Source of the DNA: Paracoccus sanguinis
Lineage (GTDB): Bacteria; Pseudomonadota; Alphaproteobacteria; Rhodobacterales; Rhodobacteraceae
Assembly: GCF_900106665.1 (NCBI RefSeq)
Contig: NZ_FNNA01000007.1
Span: forward strand, 50,813 to 114,812
Direction: 5' to 3'
Length of the DNA: 64,000 nucleotides
Each line of letters opens with the position of its first letter. Position 1 is the first letter of the stretch. A model generated the notes under the pieces. It was not told where the DNA came from and made no database searches. It saw nothing but the letters and a program-made list of their open reading frames with translations. The position numbers were made by a program, and so were the translations under genes. Shown piece by piece: positions 47,304 to 55,448 of the stretch.

Positions 47304-48161
47304 ATGCTTGACACCGCGACCCCGCACCCGACCCCGGCCGAGCCCGCGCCTGCGCCGGTCGAGACGCTGCTCGAGGTCAACAACATCGAGGTGATCTACA
47401 ACCACGTCATCCTCGTGCTCAAAGGCGTGAGCCTGAGCGTGCCGAAAGGCTCGATCACCGCGCTTCTGGGCGGCAACGGGGCGGGCAAGACGACGACGCT
47501 CAAGGCGGTGTCGAACCTGCTGCATTCCGAACGCGGCGAGGTCACCAAGGGCGCGATCACCTATCGCGGCGAGAACATCACCACGCTGAACCCGGCCGCG
47601 CTGGTCAAGAAGGGCGTGATCCAGGTGATGGAAGGGCGGCACTGCTTCGAGCATCTGACCGTCGAGGAGAACCTGATGACCGGCGCCTATACCCGCACCG
47701 ACGGGGCGGCGGCGGTGAAGCGCGACCTCGAGATGGTCTACAATTATTTCCCCCGCCTCAAGGAGCGCCGCCGCAGCCAGGCCGGCTATACCTCGGGCGG
47801 CGAGCAGCAGATGGTGGCGATGGGCCGGGCGCTGATGAGCCGGCCCGAGACGATCCTGCTGGACGAGCCGTCGATGGGCCTTGCCCCGCAGCTCGTCGAG
47901 CAGATCTTCCAGATCGTCAAGGCGGTGAACGAGGGCGAGGGGGTGACCTTTCTTCTGGCCGAGCAGAACACCAACGTGGCCCTGCGCTATGCCCATTACG
48001 GCTACATCCTCGAAAGCGGCCGGGTGGTGATGGACGGGCAGGCGGCCGCCCTGCGCGAGAACCCGGACGTCAAGGAATTCTACCTCGGGATGTCGGACGA
48101 GGGCCGCAAGTCGTTCCGCGACGTGCGCAGCTACCGCCGCCGCAAGCGCTGGCTGGCCTGA
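47304..48161 (+). CDS. livF: LIV-type ABC transporter ATP-binding protein (LivF-like)
   Basis: A 285-residue ATPase with Walker A GGNGAGKTT, FEHLTVEENL, signature TSGGEQQMVAMGRAL, Walker B ILLDEPSMGLAP and the H-loop variant LLAEQN, which is normal for LivF. An N-terminal Pro-rich leader (~1-22) and an unusually basic tail (SYRRRKRWLA) flank the domain. ATG 47304 is preferred over ATG 47298 because AGGAG is 8 nt from the former but only 2 nt from the latter. Confidence 0.95.
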   Translation: MLDTATPHPTPAEPAPAPVETLLEVNNIEVIYNHVILVLKGVSLSVPKGSITALLGGNGAGKTTTLKAVSNLLHSERGEVTKGAITYRGENITTLNPAALVKKGVIQVMEGRHCFEHLTVEENLMTGAYTRTDGAAAVKRDLEMVYNYFPRLKERRRSQAGYTSGGEQQMVAMGRALMSRPETILLDEPSMGLAPQLVEQIFQIVKAVNEGEGVTFLLAEQNTNVALRYAHYGYILESGRVVMDGQAAALRENPDVKEFYLGMSDEGRKSFRDVRSYRRRKRWLA

Positions 48162-48247
48162 GCCGCCCACCCCCTGACCCTGCCGGGCCGCGCCCATGCC
48201 CGGCCCTGCCTGACGACATTGACGCCTGCCCCGCGGAGGGATTTCGC

Positions 48248-49465
48248 ATGACCTATTACGACGAGCTGGAAACCCGAAGCGCCGATGCCCGCGCGGCCGA
48301 TCTGGCCGAGGCGCTGGGCCGCGCCATCGCCAACGCCAAGAATGCCCCGGCGCTCGCCCGGCTGTTGCGTGACGTCGAGCCAGAGGCGGTGCAGAGCCGC
48401 GCGGACCTCGCCCGGCTGCCGGTGATCCGCAAGGCCGAGCTTTCCGAGGCGCAGAAGAAGAAGCCGCCGTTCGGGGGCTTCACGACGCGCCACCCGCACG
48501 AGTTCAACCACGTTTTCCAGTCCCCCGGCCCGATCTACGAGCCGGGCCAGATCGACGCCGACTGGTGGCGGCTGGGGCGCTTCGCCTATGCCGCGGGGCT
48601 CGGCTCGACCGACATCGTGCAGAACTGCTTCGGCTATCACCTGACCCCGGCGGGGATGATGTTCGAAAGCGCCTGCCGCGCCGTCGGCGCCGCGGTGCTG
48701 CCGGCGGGGACCGGGCAGACCGAATTGCAGGTCCGCGCCGCGGCCGACATCGGCACCACCGCCTATGCGGGGACGCCCGACTATCTGAAAGTCATCCTCG
48801 AGAAGGCCGACGAGATGGGCGAGACGCTGAGCCTGACCCGGGCGCTCGTCTCGGGCGGGGCGCTGTTCCCGTCGCTGCGCGCCGCCTATGCCGAGCGCGG
48901 CATCGCCACCCTCCAATGCTATGCCACCGCCGACCTGGGGCTGATCGCCTACGAATCCCCGGCGATGGAGGGGATGATCGTGGACGAGGGCGTGATCGTC
49001 GAGATCGTGCGCCCCGGCACCGGCGACCCGGTCCCCGAGGGCGAGGTGGGCGAGGTCGTCGTCACCACGCTCAACCGCGACTATCCGCTGATCCGCTTCG
49101 CCACCGGCGATCTGAGCGCCGTGCTGCCGGGCGAAAGCCCCTGCGGGCGGACCAACATGCGGATCAAGGGCTGGATGGGCCGCGCCGACCAGACCGCCAA
49201 GATCAAGGGGATGTTCGTGCGCCCCGAGCAGGTCGCGGGCCTCGTCGCCCGCCACCCCGAGGTGTCACGCGCCCGTGTCATCGCCGACCGGCAGGATGAA
49301 ATGGACGTGATGGTCGTGCAACTTGAGACACTTGGGCAGGACCGGGCGTTATACGAGGCATCCGTGCTCGAGACGCTGAAGCTCAAGGGCCGGGTTGAGC
49401 TGGTTGCGCCGGGATCGCTGCCGAACGACGGCAAGGTGATCGACGACCGCCGCAGCTACGGCTGA
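48248..49465 (+). CDS. phenylacetate-CoA-ligase-like (PaaK family) AMP-forming ligase
   Basis: A 405-residue ANL-superfamily enzyme of PaaK type. ARLPVIRKAEL, FQSPGPIYEPGQIDADWWRLGRFAYAAGL, YAGTPDYLKVILEKADEMG, LVSGGALFPSLR, CYATADLGLIAYES, IVEIVRPGTGDPVPEGEVGEVVVTTLNRDYPLIRFATGDLS and GWMGRADQTAKIKGMFVRPEQV follow PaaK order. The usual Ser/Thr-Gly-rich P-loop (SSGTTG) is replaced by QSPGPIYEP, so the substrate or chemistry may differ from phenylacetate activation. It closes the operon 86 bp after livF; that gap contains a 7-bp hairpin (GCCGGGC/GCCCGGC, 48182-48204). Confidence 0.88.
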   Translation: MTYYDELETRSADARAADLAEALGRAIANAKNAPALARLLRDVEPEAVQSRADLARLPVIRKAELSEAQKKKPPFGGFTTRHPHEFNHVFQSPGPIYEPGQIDADWWRLGRFAYAAGLGSTDIVQNCFGYHLTPAGMMFESACRAVGAAVLPAGTGQTELQVRAAADIGTTAYAGTPDYLKVILEKADEMGETLSLTRALVSGGALFPSLRAAYAERGIATLQCYATADLGLIAYESPAMEGMIVDEGVIVEIVRPGTGDPVPEGEVGEVVVTTLNRDYPLIRFATGDLSAVLPGESPCGRTNMRIKGWMGRADQTAKIKGMFVRPEQVAGLVARHPEVSRARVIADRQDEMDVMVVQLETLGQDRALYEASVLETLKLKGRVELVAPGSLPNDGKVIDDRRSYG

Positions 49466-49555
49466 ACCCGCGTTCCCCGAAGGCCGCGGCGCCCGGGCGC
49501 ACGACAGGCTTTCAGAGCGTGGCCCGCGAACGGGCCCGGACAAGGGGAACGAGCA

Positions 49556-50980
49556 ATGGTCAGGAACGGGATTTCGGCGGCGCTGGCTGCCGTGCTGGGG
49601 TCGGCGCTGGTGGCGGGCGCCGCGATGGCGCAGCAGGCACCGGTGGTGGTGGGCGGCCAGGGGACGCAGCCCGGCGGCGTCGCGGGCACCATCGCCCAGG
49701 CCGCGCAGGACCAGCTGATGTGGGAGCTGACGGTCCAGACCGGGACCGAAGCCGCCTATCGCAACTACCTGAGCCGGAACCCGACCGGGATGCACGCGGC
49801 CGAGGCGCGCGCCGCGCTCGGCCGGCTGCAGGCCGGAACGCCCGTGCAGGCGCCGGCGCCGTCGGGCACCGCCACGACCACCACGGTCCCGGTGACGACC
49901 CCGGCGCCCGAACTGCCGGCGGGCACCTCGGCCGCCGACGCGGCAAGGGCCGAGGTCGCCGCGGCGACCGGGGCGGTCACGGCGCCGAACGCCAACGCCG
50001 CAGGGACCGAGGCGGCGCTGGGCCTCAGCCGCGAGACGCGGCAGGCGTTGCAGGCCGGGCTGACCCGGCTCGGCCATGACACCCGCGGCGTGGACGGGGT
50101 CTTCGGCTCGGGCACCCGCCGCGCGATCACTGCCTGGCAGCAGAGCCGCGGCTATCCGGCGACCGGCTATCTCAACGCCGCCCAGGTCGAGGAGCTGCGG
50201 GTCAGCGGCCGTCCCGGCGGGGCCGAGCCTGCGGGCACCGCCACGGCGGCGGCGACCGAGGCGGCGCTGGACCTGACCGCCACGCAGCGGCGGATCATCC
50301 AGTCGCGGCTGACCCAGATGGGCCACGACACCCGCGGGGTCGACGGCAATTTCGGGTCCGGCACGCGCCGGGCGATCACCGCCTGGCAGCGCAGCGCCGG
50401 GGTGGCCGCGACCGGCTATCTCACCCGCGCCGACGCCGACGCCATCCTCAACGCGGGCAACACCCCGGTCGTCGGCGGGGGCAGCGTCGATGCCGATGCC
50501 GCGGCTCGGGTCGAGCTGGGCCTGAACCTGACCCGCGAACAGCGGATCGCGGTGCAGCGTGGCCTCGTCGCCGCGGGGTACGACACGCGGGGCGTGGACG
50601 GGCAGTTCGGCTCGGGCACGCGGCGGGCGATCCGGGCGTGGCAGGTGGCGCGCGGCGACGCGGCGACCGGCTATCTGACCCGCGCGCAGGCCGATGCGCT
50701 GAGCGGCAGCGCCCCGGTCGTCGTGCCCGCGCCGGGCACCGGCGGCAGCGCCGGCGCCACGGCGGCCTCCGAGGCGGCGCTGAACCTCGGCGCGATCGAG
50801 CGGACCGAGGTGCAGACCCGCCTCGCCGCGCTGGGCTATGACCCGCGCGGGATCGACGGCAAGTTCGGATCCGGCACGCGCGCCGCGATCCGCAGCTGGC
50901 AGGGCGACAATGGGCTGACTGCGACCGGCTATCTGAACGCCGACCAGCTTGCCCGCCTGCGCGGCCAGCGCCGCAACTGA
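49556..50980 (+). CDS. exported protein with four peptidoglycan-binding domains
   Basis: A 474-residue periplasmic protein. A signal peptide (~1-25, AGAAMAQQ) precedes one copy of a ~40-residue module EAAYRNYLSRNPTGMHAAEARAAL (~63-88) and Pro/Thr/Ala-rich linker. Then come four PG_binding_1-like domains, each carrying a variant of GHDTRGVDGxFGSGTRRAI-AWQ and ending ATGYL. They lie around residues 150-215, 235-300, 320-385 and 405-470, joined by flexible linkers. The four copies are highly alike at the DNA level. No catalytic domain is present, so it is probably a wall-binding scaffold. A second PGBD protein follows after 86 bp. Confidence 0.88.
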   Translation: MVRNGISAALAAVLGSALVAGAAMAQQAPVVVGGQGTQPGGVAGTIAQAAQDQLMWELTVQTGTEAAYRNYLSRNPTGMHAAEARAALGRLQAGTPVQAPAPSGTATTTTVPVTTPAPELPAGTSAADAARAEVAAATGAVTAPNANAAGTEAALGLSRETRQALQAGLTRLGHDTRGVDGVFGSGTRRAITAWQQSRGYPATGYLNAAQVEELRVSGRPGGAEPAGTATAAATEAALDLTATQRRIIQSRLTQMGHDTRGVDGNFGSGTRRAITAWQRSAGVAATGYLTRADADAILNAGNTPVVGGGSVDADAAARVELGLNLTREQRIAVQRGLVAAGYDTRGVDGQFGSGTRRAIRAWQVARGDAATGYLTRAQADALSGSAPVVVPAPGTGGSAGATAASEAALNLGAIERTEVQTRLAALGYDPRGIDGKFGSGTRAAIRSWQGDNGLTATGYLNADQLARLRGQRRN

Positions 50981-51066
50981 TCCGGCCCGGCCGCCGCGGA
51001 AACCGATCCGCGGCGGCCGGCATTGGGGCAGGGACGGCGACCATGCCGGCGCTGCGGGAGGCGACG

Positions 51067-52869
51067 ATGACAGCGAAGATTTCGACCCGGGCCCGGGTTG
51101 CCCTGACGCTTGGGGCGACGATCGGGACCTCGGCCGCGGCCTTGGCGCTGGGGGTCGGGATGGCCGCGGCCGAGCCGCGCGCCGTGGTGGTCGGCAACAG
51201 CGACTATGCCGAGCTGCCGGACGTGGCGGCGGTCTCGCTGGGGCCGGTGCTGCGGACGCTCAAGGCCAGCGGCTACCGGGTGGTCGAGGGCGACGACCTG
51301 GTGGCGGCCGACCTGCGGGCGGCGCTGTCGGACCTGCTGCGGCCCGACGACCGGCCGGGGCCGCGGCTCGTGGTGCTCAAGGGCCGCTTCGTCCATTCGC
51401 GCTGCGAGACGTGGTTTCTGGGCCGCGACGCGGGGACCGTCTCGCTGCTAAGCGTCGGGCTGACCGGCGTGCCGCTGTCGGTCGTGACCGAGGCGATCGA
51501 GGGCGGCGACCCGCAGGCGATCCTGATGCTCGGCACCGACCAGAAGCCGTTTGCCACCGGACCCGGGCTGCGGCCCGGCTGGGGCCACATCGCCGCCCGG
51601 CCCGGGGTGACGGTGATCGCGGGCTACACCGACGGGATCGGGCGCGCGGCCGAGGTGCTCGCCCGGCCCGACGGAACGGTGGCCGAGGCGCTGACCGCGG
51701 GGCCGTCGCTGCGGGTGCTGGCCGGCGGACAAGCGCCCGTGGTCGTGCCCCCGCCGGGCGGGCAACGGCCGGTGGTGGTGCCGCCGCCGAGTGGCGGTCA
51801 GCCCGTGGTGGTAACGCCGCCGCGTCCGGGGCAGCCCGTGGTGGTTCCCGGCGGCCAGCCGGTCCTCGTGCCCCCCGACCAGATCGCCGCGCCGGGCGCC
51901 GACGAGCAGGCGGCCTGGATCCGGGCCAAGCGCGCCAACTCGGTCGCCGCCTACCGCGAGTTCCTGGGGAAATACCCGCGCAGCATCTATGCCGGCGCCG
52001 CCCGCGGCCGGATGGAGGAGCTGGACGCCGCCGCCGTCGCCCCGGCCCCCAGCGGCCCGGCCGCGGACGAGGCAGCGCTGCGGCTCGACCGGGCCCAGCG
52101 GGCGCAGATCCAGCGGCAGTTGACGCTGCTCACCTATGACACGGGCGGGATCGACGGGGCCTTCGGGGGCCAGACCCGCGCCGCCATCACCCGCTTCCAG
52201 CGCGATTCGGGGGTGGCGGCGACCGGCTATCTGACCCGCGCGCAGATCGACCTGCTGGGGCGCAGCGCCGCGATCCGCTCGCGCGGGCTCGAGGCCGAGG
52301 CGCGCCAGCGGCAGGAGGCGCGGGACGCCGCCGACAACCGCGACTGGGCCCGGATGAAGGGCGAGGGGGCGGCGGGGGCCGCGGACTACCTCGCCCGCTA
52401 TCCCGAGGGGCTGCACGCCGATGCGGCACGCAAGGTGCTGGCCGATGCGGCCCGTGCCGGGGCGGCGGCGACGGGCAGCGAGGGCCCGGCGCGAGAGGCC
52501 GACGACCGCGCCTGGGCGCAGGCCACGCGCGGCGATACGGCGGCGGCCTATCGCGGCTACATCGACCGCTATCCCCGCGGCCGCCACACCGCCGAGGCGG
52601 AAAAGCGCCTCGCCCGGTTCCGCGCGCAGGAGGCGCAGGATGCCGCGGGTGAGGCTGCCCTCGACCTGGCGCCGCCGGTGCGGCTGGTGGTCGAGCAGCG
52701 GCTGGCGGCGATGGGGCACGACGTGGGCAAGGTGGACGGGGTCTTCGACGGCAAGACCCGGGCCGCGATCCGGCGCTATCAGGCGTCGCGGAACCTGCGG
52801 GCGACGGGCTATCTGAACCAGTCGACCGCCGTCCGGCTGCTGGCCGACACGCTGATCCGGCAGGACTGA
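51067..52869 (+). CDS. caspase-like (apparently inactive) and peptidoglycan-binding multidomain protein
   Basis: A 600-residue exported protein. The signal peptide (~1-35) is followed by a caspase/C14-like domain (~36-220) opening PRAVVVGNSDYAELPDVAAVS. Where active members have an SGHG catalytic His and a DACR catalytic Cys, this protein reads VVLKGRFVHSRCETW and ILMLGTDQKPFA, so the dyad appears lost. A Pro/Val repeat linker follows (PVVVPPPGGQ, ~228-275), then three copies of the AxxYxxYLxxYPxGxH-type module, one PGBD (~345-405) and a C-terminal PGBD (~525-595; GHDVGKVDGVFDGKTRAAIRRYQ). The start at 51067 has GGGAGG 5-6 nt upstream. Role unknown; possibly a wall-anchored regulatory pseudoprotease. 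Confidence 0.82.
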   Translation: MTAKISTRARVALTLGATIGTSAAALALGVGMAAAEPRAVVVGNSDYAELPDVAAVSLGPVLRTLKASGYRVVEGDDLVAADLRAALSDLLRPDDRPGPRLVVLKGRFVHSRCETWFLGRDAGTVSLLSVGLTGVPLSVVTEAIEGGDPQAILMLGTDQKPFATGPGLRPGWGHIAARPGVTVIAGYTDGIGRAAEVLARPDGTVAEALTAGPSLRVLAGGQAPVVVPPPGGQRPVVVPPPSGGQPVVVTPPRPGQPVVVPGGQPVLVPPDQIAAPGADEQAAWIRAKRANSVAAYREFLGKYPRSIYAGAARGRMEELDAAAVAPAPSGPAADEAALRLDRAQRAQIQRQLTLLTYDTGGIDGAFGGQTRAAITRFQRDSGVAATGYLTRAQIDLLGRSAAIRSRGLEAEARQRQEARDAADNRDWARMKGEGAAGAADYLARYPEGLHADAARKVLADAARAGAAATGSEGPAREADDRAWAQATRGDTAAAYRGYIDRYPRGRHTAEAEKRLARFRAQEAQDAAGEAALDLAPPVRLVVEQRLAAMGHDVGKVDGVFDGKTRAAIRRYQASRNLRATGYLNQSTAVRLLADTLIRQD

Positions 52870-52887
52870 GCGGTTCGCCCAACGAAA

Positions 52888-52915
52888 GACGCCCGCGGAG
52901 CGATCCGCGGGCGTC
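52888..52915. terminator. perfect hairpin with GNRA loop between convergent genes
   Basis: A 12-bp perfect stem GACGCCCGCGGA / TCCGCGGGCGTC closed by the tetraloop GCGA, 18 bp after the PGBD gene and 27 bp past the rpmJ stop. AAA flanks the left arm and CTGTCCTT the right, so it can terminate from both sides. Confidence 0.7.
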
Positions 52916-52942
52916 CTGTCCTTGCCGATCCGGCGCGGGGCG

Positions 52943-53068
52943 TCAGCCCTGGCGCGCCTTGAAGCGGCGGTTGGTCTTGTTGATCACGTAGATGCGGCCT
53001 TTACGGCGCACGATCTGGCAGTCGCGGTGACGCTCTTTCAGCGAACGCAGCGAGTTGCGAACCTTCAT
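52943..53068 (-). CDS. rpmJ: 50S ribosomal protein L36, form without zinc motif
   Basis: A 41-residue protein, translated directly: [41 protein letters not shown]. It has the L36 framework (MKVRx[15 protein letters not shown]) but only one cysteine (C17), so it lacks the CCCH zinc site of classical L36; this is the YkgO-like/C-minus form common in alphaproteobacteria. GAGGAG lies 8 nt before the ATG. The gene is too short for most length cut-offs. Confidence 0.93.
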   Translation of the reverse strand: MKVRNSLRSLKERHRDCQIVRRKGRIYVINKTNRRFKARQG

Positions 53069-53116
53069 CGGTCTCTCTCCTCATGGCGCGCGCGAGTTGC
53101 GCCCGGAAACTGAAAT

Positions 53117-53139
53117 GCCCCCGGTCAATGCCCGGGGGC
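53117..53139 (-). terminator. terminator after tRNA-Val
   Basis: Stem GCCCCCGG / CCGGGGGC with a 7-nt loop, followed on the minus strand by ATTTCAG. It lies 8 bp beyond the tRNA 3' end and just upstream of rpmJ. Confidence 0.6.
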
Positions 53140-53147
53140 GGCGAAAA

Positions 53148-53222
53148 TGGTGGGCGGTACTGGGATCGAACCAGTGGCCACTACGATGTCAACGTAGTGC
53201 TCTACCGCTGAGCTAACCGCCC
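53148..53222 (-). tRNA. tRNA-Val (anticodon GAC), CCA encoded
   Basis: The 75-nt minus-strand sequence folds as a tRNA. The acceptor stem is GGGCGGT/ACCGCCC, the D-arm is in AGCTCAGCGGTAGAGC, the anticodon stem is CTACG/CGTAG around loop TTGACAT (anticodon GAC, valine), and the T-arm is CTGGTTCGATCCCAG. Discriminator A is followed by an encoded CCA. Confidence 0.97.
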
Positions 53223-53386
53223 GTGCCGTGTGACGCCACGGGCCAGGGCCCGCGGAATCGCGTTGGTCGGGTGTCTATATCGCCAGCCCATCGGGGCCGC
53301 AAGTGCCCTTTTCGCGCCCCGCCCCGGCGGGCATAGTGGCGGCGCGCGGGCCCTTTCATCCCGGGCGCGGCAGGGAAGGAACCGGC

Positions 53387-54262
53387 ATGGCCCAGGACGC
53401 GGCGGCAGGGCATTCGGGCGGGGTCGAACTGACCCGGCCCGCGCACTGGCGCGCGGGCGTGATCCTCGCTTCGCCGCATTCGGGGCGCGACTATCCGCCG
53501 TGGTTCCTGGCGGAATCGGTGCTGGACCCGCTGGCGCTGCGTTCGTCCGAGGATGCCTATGTCGACCGGCTGATCGCGCCGGCGGTGGCGGCGGGGGCGG
53601 TGACGCTTGCGGCGCGGGTGCCGCGGGTGGTGGTGGACCTGAACCGGGGCCCCGAGGACCTGGACCCGGCGGCGATCGACGGGCTGCCGCCCCGACGGCT
53701 CGATGCGCGCATCCTGTCGGGGCTGGGCGTGGTCCCGCGGGTGGTGGCGCGGGGCCGGCCGATCCGGCACGGCAAGCTGTCCGAGGCCGAGGCGCGGCGG
53801 CGGATCGAGGCCTACTGGCGCCCCTATCACGCCGCGCTCGCCGCGGTGATGGACGAGGCGGTGGCCACGTTCGGGCGGGCGGTGCTGATCGACGTCCACT
53901 CGATGCCGCGCGAGGCGCTGTCCCATTTGAACGCCCCCCGGCCCGACATCGTGCTGGGCGACCGCAACGGCGCCTCGGCCGATCCGGGGGTGAGCGCGCG
54001 GGTTCATGGGGCGCTGACCGGGGCGGGGTTCCGGGTGCGCCGGAACTCGCCCTTCGCGGGCGCCTTCGTCGCGGCGGCCTATGGGCGGCCGGGGCAGAAC
54101 CGCCATGTCGTCCAGATCGAGATCGACCGCGGCCTCTACCTCGACGAGGCGATGGTGCGGCCGCACGCAGGCTATGCGGGGTTCGCCGACCGCTTCGCCC
54201 GGGTCGTGGCCGAGCTGGCCGGGATCGCCCCCGCCGCACCCGGCCGCATCGCCGCCGAATGA
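53387..54262 (+). CDS. N-formylglutamate amidohydrolase family protein
   Basis: A 291-residue zinc-type hydrolase of the N-formylglutamate deformylase (HutG/FGase) family. Visible motifs are VILASPHSGRDYPPWFL (zinc His region), SSEDAYVDRL, VPRVVVDLNRGPEDLDP, VLIDVHSMP and VVQIEIDRGLYLDE. Characterised relatives release formate from N-formylglutamate in histidine degradation, but no other hut genes are present, so the acyl-amino-acid substrate is uncertain. ATG 53387 has AAGGA 6 nt upstream. Confidence 0.9.
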   Translation: MAQDAAAGHSGGVELTRPAHWRAGVILASPHSGRDYPPWFLAESVLDPLALRSSEDAYVDRLIAPAVAAGAVTLAARVPRVVVDLNRGPEDLDPAAIDGLPPRRLDARILSGLGVVPRVVARGRPIRHGKLSEAEARRRIEAYWRPYHAALAAVMDEAVATFGRAVLIDVHSMPREALSHLNAPRPDIVLGDRNGASADPGVSARVHGALTGAGFRVRRNSPFAGAFVAAAYGRPGQNRHVVQIEIDRGLYLDEAMVRPHAGYAGFADRFARVVAELAGIAPAAPGRIAAE

Positions 54263-54282
54263 CCGACTGAAGGAGAACGCCC

Positions 54283-55173
54283 GTGCCCGACGCCCTGACC
54301 CAGTTCCTGTCCCAGAACGTGGCGCTCATCATCCTGGCGGTGGTGATCCTCTATGCGATCACCGGCTCGGTCCGCATCGTCCCGCAGTCCGAGAAATTCG
54401 TGGTCGAACGCTTCGGCCGGCTGCGCGCGGTGCTGGGGCCGGGGATCAACTTCACCGTGCCGTTCCTCGACCGGGTTGCGCACCGGATCTCGGTCCTCGA
54501 GCGGCAGCTGCCGACCAGCCGACAGGACGCGATCACCGCCGACAACGTGCTGGTGCAGGTGGAGACCTCGGTCTTCTATCGCATCCTCGAGCCGGAGAAG
54601 ACCGTCTACCGCATCCGCGACGTGGACGCAGCCATCGCCACCACGGTGGCCGGGATCGTGCGGTCCGAGATCGGCATGATGGAGCTGGACCAGGTGCAGT
54701 CGAACCGCGCGCAGCTGATCGACCGGGTGCGCGAATCGGTCGCCAACGTGGTGGACGACTGGGGGATCGAGGTCACGCGGGCCGAGATCCTCGACGTGAA
54801 CCTCGACGATGCGACCCGGGCGGCGATGCTGCAGCAGCTCAATGCCGAGCGCGCGCGCCGGGCGCAGGTGACTGAGGCCGAGGGCAAGCGCCGGGCGGTG
54901 GAGCTGGCCGCCGACGGCGAGCTTTACGCCGCCGAGCAGCAGGCCAAGGCGCGCCGCGTGCTGGCCGACGCCGAGGCCTATGCCACCCGCGCGCTGGCCG
55001 AGGCGCTCGCCGGGGGCGGGATCGAGGCGGCGCAGTATCAGGTGGCGATGAAGCAGGTCGAGGCGCTGACCGAGGTGGCGACCGGGCAGGGCAAGCAGAC
55101 GGTGATCCTGCCGGCCGCCGCGCTGGACGCGTTCCGCGACGCGGCGCAGCTGTTGAAGGGGCGGTCGTCATGA
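54283..55173 (+). CDS. SPFH/stomatin-like membrane protein (QmcA type)
   Basis: A 296-residue Band-7 protein. One N-terminal membrane segment (LIILAVVILYAITGSV, ~14-29) is followed by the SPFH domain: VRIVPQSEKFVVERFGRLRAVLGPGINFTVPFLDRV, TADNVLVQVETSVFYRI, DDWGIEVTRAEILDVNL. A long Ala/Glu-rich coiled coil (~185-255) comes last, with homology ending at PAAALDAFRDAAQLL. The start is a GTG with AAGGAG 7 nt upstream. The NfeD-like gene overlaps its stop, the classical SPFH/NfeD pair thought to organise membrane microdomains and quality control. Confidence 0.93.
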   Translation: MPDALTQFLSQNVALIILAVVILYAITGSVRIVPQSEKFVVERFGRLRAVLGPGINFTVPFLDRVAHRISVLERQLPTSRQDAITADNVLVQVETSVFYRILEPEKTVYRIRDVDAAIATTVAGIVRSEIGMMELDQVQSNRAQLIDRVRESVANVVDDWGIEVTRAEILDVNLDDATRAAMLQQLNAERARRAQVTEAEGKRRAVELAADGELYAAEQQAKARRVLADAEAYATRALAEALAGGGIEAAQYQVAMKQVEALTEVATGQGKQTVILPAAALDAFRDAAQLLKGRSS

Positions 55174-55448
55174 TAGTGTGGACAAACGGCTGGCTGTGGA
55201 TCATCGCCGCGCTGCTGCTGGCGCTGATCGAGATGATCCTGCCGGGTTATGTCTTCCTCGGCCTCGCCGCGGCGGTGGGGGTGATGGGGGTGGTGCTGCT
55301 CGCGGGCCTCTGGGGCTGGGGGCTGCCCGCCGCGCTGGTGGTCACGGCGGTGCTGTCGGGGGTGGCGTGGTTCGGCTTCAGCCGGATGGCGGGGGTGGAC
55401 CGCTCGCGCACCCGCATCTGGCACCGCGACATCAACGACAACGAATGA
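55170..55448 (+). CDS. NfeD-like membrane protein
   Basis: A 92-residue protein with two to three hydrophobic helices (GWLWIIAALLLALIEMILPGYVFLGLAAAVGVMGVVLLAG and ALVVTAVLSGVAWFGFSR) and a short hydrophilic tail. It is a short NfeD lacking the C-terminal OB-fold. ATGA overlaps join it to the SPFH gene upstream and the Nudix gene downstream, so the three are co-translated. Confidence 0.88.
   Translation: MIVWTNGWLWIIAALLLALIEMILPGYVFLGLAAAVGVMGVVLLAGLWGWGLPAALVVTAVLSGVAWFGFSRMAGVDRSRTRIWHRDINDNE

Noticed and set aside
49990..50970. Regularly spaced repeats that could be taken for a CRISPR array
   Set aside because: They are coding repeats of PGBD domains, about 250 bp apart and in frame; there are no cas genes.
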